DNA of 10,971 nucleotides. Origin: Actinomycetales bacterium (GTDB taxonomy: Bacteria > Actinomycetota > Actinomycetes > Actinomycetales > Beutenbergiaceae). Each line of letters opens with the position of its first letter. Positions within the stretch are counted from its first letter, which is position 1. Where the stretch lies: NCBI GenBank assembly GCA_016649925.1, contig JAENWO010000048.1:1-10971 (forward strand). The letters are read 5' to 3'. Shown here piece after piece: positions 5,880 through 10,971 of the stretch. The notes beneath the pieces are model-generated. The model saw only the letters and a program-made list of their open reading frames with translations, made no database searches and had not been told where the DNA came from. The position numbers were made by a program, and so were the translations under genes.

Positions 5880-7148
5880 ATGTCGGAGCGCGAGGAGCTG
5901 ATCGGGCGCCGCATCATGGGCGTCGCGCTCGACCGGATGCGGGATGAGCCCGTCGTCCTGCTCGAAGGACCCCGCTCGGTTGGGAAGTCGACCCTGCTCC
6001 GGGCGCTGGCCCGCCGGGTTGACGGCGAAGTCCTGGATCTCGACGACCTCGCAACCCGCGATGCGGTGCTCACCGACCCGGCCACGATGATCGCCGGCGA
6101 CCGACTTACCTGCATCGACGAGTACCAGCGCGCCCCATCCGTCCTCGACGCGATCAAGGCTGAGCTCAACCGATCAAGCCGCCCAGGGCAGTTCCTCCTC
6201 ACCGGCTCGGCCCGCCACGAATCCCTGCCAGCGGCCGCTCAAGCCCTCACCGGTCGCCTCCACCGCATGCCGATCTACCCGTTCGCTCAGAGCGAGCTGG
6301 AGGGCACGACACCCGATCTCCTCGCGACGCTCTTCGCGGCCCCGACCGAGGCCGTGTCAAGGAGGACATCATCGACCACTCGCGAGGACTACATCGCTCG
6401 CATAACCCGCGGCGGGTTCCCGCTCGCGCTCACGCGCGAGACCGATTCGGCACGCCACCGCTGGTTCGACGACTACCTGCGCCTGACGCTCGAACGCGAC
6501 GTCCGCGAGCTCAGCAAGATCCGCCAGGCGCGAGCGCTGCCCGCGCTGCTCCAGCGCCTGGCCGGGCAGACTGCACAGGTGCTCAACGCGACCGCGGCCG
6601 CAAGCGGCACCGGGATCGACCTCCACACAGCGCGGGACTATCTCCGGCTCCTCGAGAACGTCTTCTTGGTCTACCAGCTTCCCGCCTGGGGCAAGACCTT
6701 GACGAAGCGCTCCTCGGCCAGCCCGAAGATCCACGTGCTGGACTCAGGAGTCGCAGCGAGACTACTTCGGCTGACTCCAGAGAAGCTTGCCCGCCGCGAC
6801 CCGACCTCGCTGACCGAGCTCGGCCATCTCCTCGAGACGTTCGTCGTCGGGGAGCTGCTCAAGGAAGCGTCCTGGATGGACGGGATCAGCGGGGCCGGTC
6901 ACTGGCGAACGTACGACGGCGCCGAGGTCGCCCTGGTCGTCGAACGCGATGATGGCGCCATCGTCGCGGCAGAGATCAAGGCGGCGAGCCGCGTCCCGGG
7001 CGACGAATTCTCCCCACTCAGCAGACTGCGCGACGCCGTGGGCGACGCCTTCATCGCCGGTGTCGTCCTCTACACCGGCGCTCGCGGATACACCTACGAC
7101 GACCGCCTCCACGCCATGCCGATCGACCGACTCTGGGCGTCCGCATAA
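5880..7148 (+). CDS. AAA ATPase with C-terminal DUF4143 domain
   Basis: A 422-aa protein of the AAA_14 plus DUF4143 family, widespread in bacteria and archaea and often patchily distributed; its role is not established. Walker A is GPRSVGKST (about residues 30-38), Walker B is LTCIDE (76-81), and FLLTGSAR (105-112) is the sensor-like strand. RWFDDYLRLTLERDVRELSK (194-213) begins the linker. A winged-helix-like part (about 240-285: LHTARDYLRLLENVFLVYQL) is followed by IHVLDSGVAARLL. The C-terminal core resembles a PD-(D/E)xK fold: GHLLETFVVGELL (315-327), AEVALVVE (348-355), AAEIKA (363-368). The position usually held by Asp in the EVD strand is Ala here, so nuclease activity is doubtful. The start at 5880 fits homology and the leaderless promoter. 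The gene lies alone, with an iteron array upstream and relics on both sides, consistent with acquisition by transfer. Confidence 0.9.
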   Translation: MSEREELIGRRIMGVALDRMRDEPVVLLEGPRSVGKSTLLRALARRVDGEVLDLDDLATRDAVLTDPATMIAGDRLTCIDEYQRAPSVLDAIKAELNRSSRPGQFLLTGSARHESLPAAAQALTGRLHRMPIYPFAQSELEGTTPDLLATLFAAPTEAVSRRTSSTTREDYIARITRGGFPLALTRETDSARHRWFDDYLRLTLERDVRELSKIRQARALPALLQRLAGQTAQVLNATAAASGTGIDLHTARDYLRLLENVFLVYQLPAWGKTLTKRSSASPKIHVLDSGVAARLLRLTPEKLARRDPTSLTELGHLLETFVVGELLKEASWMDGISGAGHWRTYDGAEVALVVERDDGAIVAAEIKAASRVPGDEFSPLSRLRDAVGDAFIAGVVLYTGARGYTYDDRLHAMPIDRLWASA

Positions 7149-7191
7149 CCTTCGGTCATGCAGCCTGGCGCGTCGCCGCGGGACGTCTCGA

Positions 7192-7219
7192 CTCCTGCCC
7201 GTTCGCGGCCGCGCAGGAG
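7192..7219. terminator. Hairpin between convergent genes
   Basis: CTCCTGC (7192-7198) pairs with GCAGGAG (7213-7219) around a 14-nt loop, between the ends of the ATPase (7148) and the PH-domain gene (7263). A 12-bp palindrome GCGGCGCGCCGC follows at 7235-7246. There is no T-tract, so this is only a possible terminator for either gene. Confidence 0.35.
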
Positions 7220-7262
7220 CCGACATGACGGGCAGCGGCGCGCCGCCGACGCACAGGATCCG

Positions 7263-7637
7263 TCAGAGGACCTGGTCCCCGATGAGCCTGTTCAGTCCAC
7301 GGATGTCCACTCCACGGCTGAACTCCAGCTTGACGCGACCAAGACCGCTGAACCACAGCTCGAGCTCCGAGTCGAGATCAAAGGTGCCTGCCGTCTCGAC
7401 CGAGAACGCCTGGATCTTGCTGTAGGGGAGCGAGGTGTAGTCCTTCTTCTTGCCGGTGATGCCCTGGACGTTCAGCGCGATGAGCCGCCGATTCGTGAAG
7501 GTGACCGAGTCGCGGATGCCCTTGAACGCGAGGTGGATCACCTCGTCCGTGATCAAGATGTCCTGGAGCTCACCCTGCGCCTGGGCGAGGTCCCACGGCG
7601 AGAGCTTGGCGTAGGCAGCGTTGTTGAAGTCGATCAT
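7263..7637 (-). CDS. Bacterial PH-domain protein (PF08000 / YozO-like)
   Basis: A 124-aa cytoplasmic protein made almost wholly of a bacterial pleckstrin-homology domain. Diagnostic strands are LITDEVIHLAFKGIRDSVTF (about 28-47), TNRRLIALNVQGITGKKKDY (48-67), TSLPYSKIQAFSVETAGTFD (68-87), LDSELELWFSG, then LEFSRGVDIRGLNRLIG. Members form ring-like oligomers, and the physiological role is unclear. I choose ATG 7637 because homology begins at MIDFNNAAYAKLSP and GGGAG lies about 7 nt upstream. The open frame extends to 7796, but its extra residues are basic and show no recognised homology. The gene is convergent with the ATPase and divergent from the transglutaminase relic. Length and sequence look intact. 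Confidence 0.88.
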   Translation of the reverse strand: MIDFNNAAYAKLSPWDLAQAQGELQDILITDEVIHLAFKGIRDSVTFTNRRLIALNVQGITGKKKDYTSLPYSKIQAFSVETAGTFDLDSELELWFSGLGRVKLEFSRGVDIRGLNRLIGDQVL

Positions 7638-7800
7638 CTGGTGCTCCCGTTGCTCGAGCTTGCGCTTCCGACCACGTCGCCGATGCTTGGCAAGCGTATC
7701 GTCCGGGACCGCAACGAAGATCGGGACCGTGGCGCGTGTCTGAGGCGGCACCCGCCAGGCGATGACGTCAGGCTTCCGGCAACCCCGCTCGGGCACTCAG

Positions 7801-8202
7801 TGCAACGACTTCACCTACAGGTCCGGCTCGACGTCGGTGGACACCCGGCTGCCCGAGGTGCTCGAGCGGCGCACCGGCGTGTGCCAGGACTTCGCCCACC
7901 TGATGATCGGCTGCGCCCGCTCCATGGGTCTGGCGGCCCGCTCCATGGGTCTGGCGGCCCGCTCCGTCTCCGGTTACATCGAGACGCGGCCACCCGCGGG
8001 TCAACCGAAGCTGCGGGGGGCGGACGCCTCCCACGCCTGGGCCTACCGGGACGTGTCACCGTTGCGCGGTATCGTGTTCACCGACGGTGGGGGCTCCCGC
8101 CTGAAGGTCGGCGTGGACCTGTGGCCGATCTCTGCCGACGAGTTGCCCGAGCAGATCGAGGAGGTGCGCGACGGCGCGCCCCAGGAGGAGGTACCGGGAT
8201 GA
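7801..8202 (+). pseudogene. Transglutaminase-like protein, N-terminally truncated with an internal deletion
   Basis: The frame opens with CNDFTYRSGSTSVDTRLPEV, then LERRTGVCQDFAHLMIGCA, the catalytic-Cys segment of bacterial transglutaminase-like proteins. RSVSGYIETRPPAGQPKLRG and ADASHAW, with the catalytic His, follow. The sequence then jumps directly to YRDVSPLRGIVF...LKVGVDLWPI, the family's tail. The strand between them, which normally carries the WxDxDPTN catalytic Asp, is missing by an in-frame deletion. The large N-terminal domain of about 150 residues is absent, and no promoter or ribosome site precedes the fragment. A 21-bp tandem duplication adds a second RSMGLAA just after the catalytic Cys helix. 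The stop overlaps the next start as ATGA, so the two genes were, or still are, translationally coupled. Confidence 0.75.
7921..7962. repeat. 21-bp perfect tandem duplication
   Basis: Copies at 7921-7941 and 7942-7962. In frame in the transglutaminase relic, it repeats seven residues (SMGLAAR). Confidence 0.95.
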
Positions 8203-8660
8203 GCCGTCCAGTCGCCACGAATACCGCGGTGAGCCGCGATGAGCTCGAGGACTTCGTGCGGCCGCGTCACCACGCGGTCCTGCTGACCACGAGGTCCGAC
8301 GGCGGAGCCCAGCTCTCCCCGGTGACCTGCGGTCTGGACAGCGAGGGTCGGCTCGTCGTATCGACCTACCCGGACCGTGCAAAGGCCGTGAACCTGCGCC
8401 GTCGACCCTCCGCCTCGGCGTGCGTGCTCTCCGACGACTTCGGGGACGCCTGGGTGCAGGTCAACGGCACGGCCGAGGTGATCGACCCGCCCGATTCCGT
8501 GGAACCGCTCGTGGAGTACTACCGGTGCATCGCTGGCGAGCACCCCGACTGGGAGGAGTACCGGGCGGCCATGCGCGACCAGGCGAAGTCGCTCGTCCGC
8601 GTCACCATCGAGACGTGGGGGCCGATCGCGACCGGAGGGTTCCCGCCGCGCCTGGCCTGA
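8199..8660 (+). CDS. PPOX-class F420-dependent oxidoreductase-like protein
   Basis: A 153-aa split-barrel flavin/deazaflavin-binding protein of the pyridoxamine-phosphate-oxidase-like superfamily. The barrel strands are HHAVLLTTRSDGGAQLSPVT (about 24-43), GRLVVSTYPDRAKAVNLRRR (50-69), SACVLSDDFGDAWVQVNGTA (73-92), and a C-terminal RVTIETWGPIATGGFPPRL. The pattern and length fit actinobacterial PPOX-class proteins that use F420 or bind heme-breakdown products; the substrate cannot be read from sequence. The start is ATG 8199, with a strong GGAGGAGG about 8 nt upstream, overlapping the transglutaminase stop by 4 nt (ATGA). It looks complete. Its last codons and stop lie within a 24-bp tandem duplication. 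Confidence 0.87.
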   Translation: MSRPVATNTAVSRDELEDFVRPRHHAVLLTTRSDGGAQLSPVTCGLDSEGRLVVSTYPDRAKAVNLRRRPSASACVLSDDFGDAWVQVNGTAEVIDPPDSVEPLVEYYRCIAGEHPDWEEYRAAMRDQAKSLVRVTIETWGPIATGGFPPRLA

Positions 8661-8697
8661 GGCCGCCCAGACCGCCTGGCCTGAGGCCGCCCTGACC
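8650..8697. repeat. 24-bp tandem duplication over a stop codon (one mismatch)
   Basis: Copies at 8650-8673 and 8674-8697 differ at one base (8669 versus 8693). Each contains GGCCTGAGGCC, a small hairpin that includes the PPOX stop TGA. Duplicated hairpins between this gene and the convergent aminopeptidase gene may act as a weak terminator. Confidence 0.9.
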
Positions 8698-8702
8698 GCC
8701 GC

Positions 8703-9467
8703 TCAGCGCGCGGTGAGAACGATCGGCCCGTCCGACGTGATCGCCAGGGTGTGCTCGCTGTGCGCCCCGCGGGAGCCGTCCGCGCTGCGCAGCGTCCAGC
8801 CGTCCGGGTCGGTGTAGATCTCATCCGTGCCCGTGATGAACCACGGCTCGATCGCGATGACGAGGCCCGCACGGAGCGGCAACCCGCGACCGGCGCGGCC
8901 GTTGTTTGGCACGTGCGGCTCACCGTGCATCGTCCGGCCCACACCATGTCCACCGAAGTCGGTGTTCACCCGGTAGCCGTAGCCGGCGGCCACGGCACCG
9001 ATCGCGGCAGAGATGTCACCGAGCTTGTTGCCCACCACGGCCGTCTCGATGGCGCGGTCCAAGGCGCGTTCGGTGGCCTCGATGAGCCTTTCATCACCCT
9101 CGCGCGCTCTGCCGACCACCACGCTGAGCGCGGAGTCCGCCACCCAGCCGTTGATGCTCGCGGCGAAGTCGACCGAGAGGAGGTCGCCGTCCTTGAGCCG
9201 GTAGTCGTGCGGAAGTCCGTGGAGGACGGCGTCGTTGACGGACGTGCACAGCACCTTGCCGAACGGGCTGGCGCCGAAGGACGGGTGGTAGTCGATGTAG
9301 CACGACTCCGCGCTGGCCTCGCGGATCATCTGGTGGGCCAGGGCGTCGAGGTCGAGGAGGTTGACGCCCACGGCGGCCGCCGCGCGCAGCGCCTCGAGGA
9401 CCCCGGCCACGAACGCACCGGCCGGGCGCATGGCCTCGATCTCAGCGGGTGTCTTCAGTTCGATCAC
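8703..9467 (-). CDS. map: Type I methionine aminopeptidase
   Basis: Removes the N-terminal Met from new cytoplasmic proteins. The 254-aa pita-bread fold is complete. Metal ligands are D100 (GDLLSVD), D111 (VADSALS), H174 (FGGHGVGR), E207 (VIAIEPW) and E238 (SEHTLAI), with the substrate-binding H83 (VLHGLP) and H181 (MHGEPH). TSVNDAVLHGLP and GHGVGRTMHGEP are class signatures. It lacks the N-terminal zinc-finger/SH3-binding extension of type Ic enzymes. The start is GTG 9467: MIELKTPAEIEAMRPAG is the standard N-terminus, and a -10 box 6 nt upstream indicates a leaderless mRNA. Actinobacteria commonly carry more than one map; this isolated copy, outside the ribosomal adk-map-infA cluster, may be the second one. 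No lesions seen. Confidence 0.95.
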   Translation of the reverse strand: MIELKTPAEIEAMRPAGAFVAGVLEALRAAAAVGVNLLDLDALAHQMIREASAESCYIDYHPSFGASPFGKVLCTSVNDAVLHGLPHDYRLKDGDLLSVDFAASINGWVADSALSVVVGRAREGDERLIEATERALDRAIETAVVGNKLGDISAAIGAVAAGYGYRVNTDFGGHGVGRTMHGEPHVPNNGRAGRGLPLRAGLVIAIEPWFITGTDEIYTDPDGWTLRSADGSRGAHSEHTLAITSDGPIVLTAR

Positions 9468-9479
9468 GCGTCCAGCCTA
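9468..9479 (-). promoter_or_regulatory. Leaderless -10 box of the methionine aminopeptidase gene
   Basis: On the minus strand TAGGCT (9479-9474) fits TANNNT and is followed by 6 nt and then GTG 9467. There is no Shine-Dalgarno sequence in between. Confidence 0.5.
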
Positions 9480-9599
9480 TGACGGCGCGCTCGGTGCTCC
9501 TTCGCAGCGCGACCCGGAGGTTCACTGCGGGGACGTTGCCCGAGTTCGTCCACCGGCGTGTCGCGCCCGGGCCTGGAGTATCCGGGAAGTCATCATGGA

Positions 9600-10051
9600 G
9601 AGGCAAAGCAAAGGCCCCTCGGAGTAGGTGTCCGAGGGGCCTTGCTTGGCTCTGCGGGAACTGGCGGCGAAGGAATGAACCCGCCGGTTCACTCACCGAG
9701 GTAAGCGAGCCGCCCGAGAGCACATCCACTCGGGCCGTCCGATGAATGGGCGTCATCCACGCCACCCGCCCCTCAGCGTGAGCCTCGGGCCGGTCATCGT
9801 CGTTGTCCGGGTGGACTCGCGTTCATCGGCCGCTGCCCGGTGCCGGGTCTCCCCGATTCCGTGCCACGCCCGCATTACGGTCTCCCGTCCTGCGGTCCGA
9901 TCGCTTTCGGTGTCGAGTGTTCCGCTTCCCTTTCGCCGGATCGTCTTCCTCGGCGTCTGGTCCGGGTCTCCCCTGACCTAGCCTTGGATCTCGCTCCCGC
10001 GTCCGGTGAGCTTCAGCTCGTCCTCTGCGATCGAGCTTGTTGAACTCGATG
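9600..10051 (-). ncRNA. Candidate structured non-coding RNA of about 450 nt
   Basis: No credible coding frame is found on either strand, yet the minus strand folds locally into a series of hairpins. In RNA order these are: ATCGAG/CTCGAT (10050-10030), GAGC-TGAA-GCTC (10019-10008), GGTC-a-GGG-GAGA-CCC-g-GACC (9978-9959), CGCCG/CGGCG (9955-9934), CCGCA-gg-ACGG-GAGA-CCGT-aa-TGCGG (9895-9870), CGGG-GAGA-CCCG (9855-9844), CCGGG/CCCGG (9840-9807), GGCGT/ACGCC (9763-9749), GCCCGAG/CTCGGGC (9735-9712) and AGTGAACC-GGCG-GGTTCATT (9693-9674), then the terminator. Three have GAGA (GNRA) loops only on this strand. A weak promoter, TTGCGA (10086-10081), 17 bp, TACTAC (10063-10058), would start the RNA at about 10051, at the first hairpin. 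It does not match tmRNA, RNase P, SRP, 6S or known riboswitches as I know them. Chance hairpins in GC-rich DNA are the main alternative. Confidence 0.4.
9603..9643 (-). terminator. Strong intrinsic terminator
   Basis: AAGGCCCCTCGGA (9611-9623) and TCCGAGGGGCCTT (9631-9643) form a perfect 13-bp stem with a 7-nt loop. On the minus strand it is followed by TTGCTTTG, a T-rich tail rare in this GC-rich window, so it mainly ends minus-strand transcription. No coding gene precedes it in that direction for about 800 bp. Confidence 0.8.
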
Positions 10052-10053
10052 TC

Positions 10054-10806
10054 CTAAGTAGTAGACCGTTCACAGGCCGTTCGCAAGCGATTCGTCGACC
10101 CTTCTTTTGTCCCCACCCGACCCACAGGTTTGTCCACAGGCTCACCTGCACGGATGCTCGTTGTCCACACACCTGTGCACGAAAATTGTGGACATCGCGG
10201 CACCGCAGGGCACCGGCCGCCAGCTCGCGCGGGAGCGTACGGCGGTCGGACGGACGAGATCGGCTCGAGGCTCATCACACCCACGGTAGATTCCGGGGCA
10301 ACGTGGCGGAGTCTCATCTCGTTGGCGGGGACGTGGCGGAAGGTGGATCGCTGTCTCACCGAGATGGCGGAGGGCGAAAGACTGGGCTTCGTGGCCGGTA
10401 CGTGTTGTCGGTCGCGTCGGTTGATGATGGCGGCGTCACGGACAAAGATCAGCTGGCATCCAGTGATGTCGAGCGTGCGTTTGCCGCGGGACGCGGTCGC
10501 CCGCTGGACGGCCACGACGTAGGTGTCGCCAACGGCGACGTCGAGCAGCTCGGCTCGGAAGGTGCCCCCGGACAGCGGTCCCAGCTTCGCCAGGAAGTTG
10601 TCGCGGATCTGAGCCCAACCGCGGTGGTCGCCAGCGATCGGGCTCCTGCCGGGAAGGTGCCACAGTGCGTCCGGGGCGAAACAGCGCTCGGCCGCATCGA
10701 AGTCGACGTCTGCCACAGCCTGGTAAAGGCGCCTGACAACGTCCTCAGCTGCATCATCCACGCGCACCATGATGACAGGCGGCCTTGTCCGCGAGAGGAT
10801 CGACAT
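10054..10806 (-). CDS. NTF2/SnoaL-like protein, 3' end replaced (chimeric frame)
   Basis: The first ~127 codons encode an NTF2-like cone fold: DAAEDVVRRLYQAVADVDFD, AERCFAPDALWHLPGRSPIA, GDHRGWAQIRDNFLAKLGPL, SGGTFRAELLDVAVGDTYVV, then KRTLDITGCQLIFVRD. SnoaL-like proteins are small cytoplasmic enzymes or ligand binders; no activity can be assigned. The family should end with about 20 more residues (I-x-E-V-RGHYxDQYALDxFW). Instead, homology stops at about 10426 and the frame runs through unrelated, repeat-containing DNA to 10054, giving 250 aa rather than about 145. The real gene part is therefore 10426-10806. Start ATG 10806 has GAGG about 10 nt upstream; ATG 10770 is possible. It is divergent from the ribbon-helix-helix gene, with 47 bp between starts. 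Probably inactive. Confidence 0.6.
   Translation of the reverse strand: MSILSRTRPPVIMVRVDDAAEDVVRRLYQAVADVDFDAAERCFAPDALWHLPGRSPIAGDHRGWAQIRDNFLAKLGPLSGGTFRAELLDVAVGDTYVVAVQRATASRGKRTLDITGCQLIFVRDAAIINRRDRQHVPATKPSLSPSAISVRQRSTFRHVPANEMRLRHVAPESTVGVMSLEPISSVRPPYAPARAGGRCPAVPRCPQFSCTGVWTTSIRAGEPVDKPVGRVGTKEGSTNRLRTACERSTT
10058..10086 (-). promoter_or_regulatory. Possible promoter of the candidate RNA
   Basis: Minus strand TTGCGA (10086-10081), 17-bp spacer, TACTAC (10063-10058). The -35 is fair and the -10 poor. It is supported mainly because the predicted start coincides with the first hairpin. Confidence 0.25.
10107..10195. promoter_or_regulatory. Cluster of DnaA-box-like 9-mers
   Basis: Exact TTGTCCACA (the actinobacterial DnaA-box form) at 10130-10138 and 10161-10169; one-mismatch copies TTGTCCCCA at 10107-10115 and, in reverse, TGTGGACAT at 10187-10195; and a weaker TGTGCACGA at 10174-10182. 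That is five sites in 89 bp. No dnaA, dnaN or rep gene is in the window, so an origin role is unproven; a DnaA-titrating or regulatory site, or the remnant of a mobile element, is also possible. Confidence 0.4.
10301..10371 (+). repeat. Degenerate repeats of about 30 bp resembling an IS21-type end
   Basis: ACGTGGCGGA at 10301-10310 and 10331-10340, and GATGGCGGA at 10363-10371, interleaved with CTCATCTCG, CTGTCTCACCGAG and TTGGCGGGG. From memory, such spaced GTGGCGGA / CTCATCTCG motifs occur at the multiple terminal repeats of actinobacterial IS21-family elements. No istA or istB sequence is present, so at most this is a solo end. It lies in a stretch (10200-10425) where I see nothing else, directly next to the point where the NTF2-like gene loses homology. 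Confidence 0.35.
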
Positions 10807-10818
10807 GCGGACAAACCT

Positions 10819-10854
10819 CTGACTGATACGGTGTAGTCTGGTACCATAATGGTA
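10819..10854 (+). promoter_or_regulatory. Leaderless promoter and palindromic operator of the RHH gene
   Basis: CTGACT (10819-10824), a 17-bp spacer and TACCAT (10842-10847) form a -35/-10 pair. TACCAT is 6 nt before the ATG at 10854, as for a leaderless mRNA. TACCATAATGGTA (10842-10854) is a perfect inverted repeat around one base that covers the -10 box and the first base of the start codon, a typical place for autorepression by a ribbon-helix-helix antitoxin. Confidence 0.6.
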
Positions 10855-10971
10855 TGGCCATGACCTTGCGGCTCCCCGCCGAGCTTGACGCGGCCCTGCG
10901 TGCCGCTGCCACGGAAGACCACCGCAGCGTGCAACAGGAAGTCGCCCACGCCGTCGAGACCTACCTTGCCC
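10854..10971 (+). CDS. Ribbon-helix-helix (Arc/CopG-like) antitoxin-type protein, N-terminal part
   Basis: The first 39 codons are visible and the gene runs off the window. MAMTLRLPAELDAALRAAA gives the beta strand (TLRLP) that inserts into the DNA major groove, followed by helix A; TEDHRSVQQEVAHAVETYLA gives the turn (RS) and helix B. This is the compact RHH fold of type II antitoxins and Arc-like repressors, about 60-80 aa in full. A second Met (codon 3) could also start translation, but the leaderless promoter favours 10854. The overlapping palindrome suggests it represses its own operon. A toxin gene such as a Doc/Fic or PIN protein would be expected just downstream, outside the window; this is an inference. 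Confidence 0.75.
   Translation, partial: MAMTLRLPAELDAALRAAATEDHRSVQQEVAHAVETYLA

Noticed and set aside
7372..7380. A further iteron half (TCGAGATCA) inside the PH-domain gene
   Set aside because: Only 9 bp match, the rest of the 16-mer is absent and no copy follows at 23 bp; a codon coincidence.
7638..7796. N-terminal extension of the PH-domain protein
   Set aside because: The extra 53 residues are unlike the family, while ATG 7637 has a good ribosome site and the family's standard N-terminus.
9674..9693. Possible tRNA T-arm (GGTTCA hairpin) near the terminator
   Set aside because: No acceptor, D or anticodon arm can be built around it on either strand.
10030..10050. SOS (LexA) box
   Set aside because: The inverted repeat ATCGAG/CTCGAT has a 9-nt loop and does not fit the actinobacterial TCGAAC-N4-GTTCGA pattern; it is treated as an RNA hairpin.
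9600..10051. Group I or group II intron, tmRNA, RNase P RNA, or IscB/TnpB-type guide RNA
   Set aside because: No conserved core (domain V, P7-type segments, tmRNA tag region, RNase P CR elements) and no reverse transcriptase, HNH or TnpB gene nearby.

Overview
The window is high-GC DNA with strong G/C third-position bias, so long open frames occur on every strand by chance. Gene content points to an actinobacterium, probably a Micrococcales such as a Cellulomonas relative: a GH42/GH53 galactan pair, an F420-type PPOX protein, a GNAT-like acyltransferase, an actinobacterial M50-like membrane protein, leaderless promoters and TTGTCCACA-type DnaA boxes. The organism is an inference.

Layout. 1-936 is the 3' half of a GH42 beta-galactosidase, followed in the same frame by the 3' relic of a GH53 galactanase with Ig-like repeats (937-1562). 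Facing it on the minus strand are a DUF1304 membrane protein, a broken chimera of a carboxymuconolactone-decarboxylase start and a DJ-1/PfpI end, and a DUF1232 membrane protein (1546-2819). A divergent promoter region leads to an acyltransferase-like gene (2884-3774). Then come, on the minus strand, an M50-type membrane metallopeptidase (3907-4614), a conserved hypothetical gene with an expanded Ala/Pro tail (4731-5456) and an Rsm22-type methyltransferase relic (about 5556-5730). An AAA ATPase with a DUF4143 domain (5880-7148) follows three 23-bp-spaced iterons and a leaderless promoter. Next are a bacterial PH-domain protein (minus), a deleted transglutaminase coupled to an intact PPOX gene (plus), and type I methionine aminopeptidase (minus, 8703-9467).

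About 960 bp after the aminopeptidase hold no recognisable gene. On the minus strand this stretch reads as a chain of hairpins, three capped by GAGA tetraloops, ending in a strong terminator with a T-rich tail. I propose a structured non-coding RNA of about 450 nt (10051 to 9600). Upstream of it lie a cluster of DnaA-box-like sites and a set of repeats like those at IS21-type ends, next to a truncated NTF2/SnoaL-like gene. The window ends in the start of a ribbon-helix-helix antitoxin-like gene whose start codon and -10 box lie in a palindrome.

The region looks like an eroding accessory segment: at least five gene relics or chimeras sit between intact genes, with an unusual number of short tandem duplications (12-24 bp). 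The genes do not form one pathway, apart from GH42/GH53 (galactan use). The best candidates for something undescribed are the putative minus-strand RNA and the iteron-controlled ATPase.
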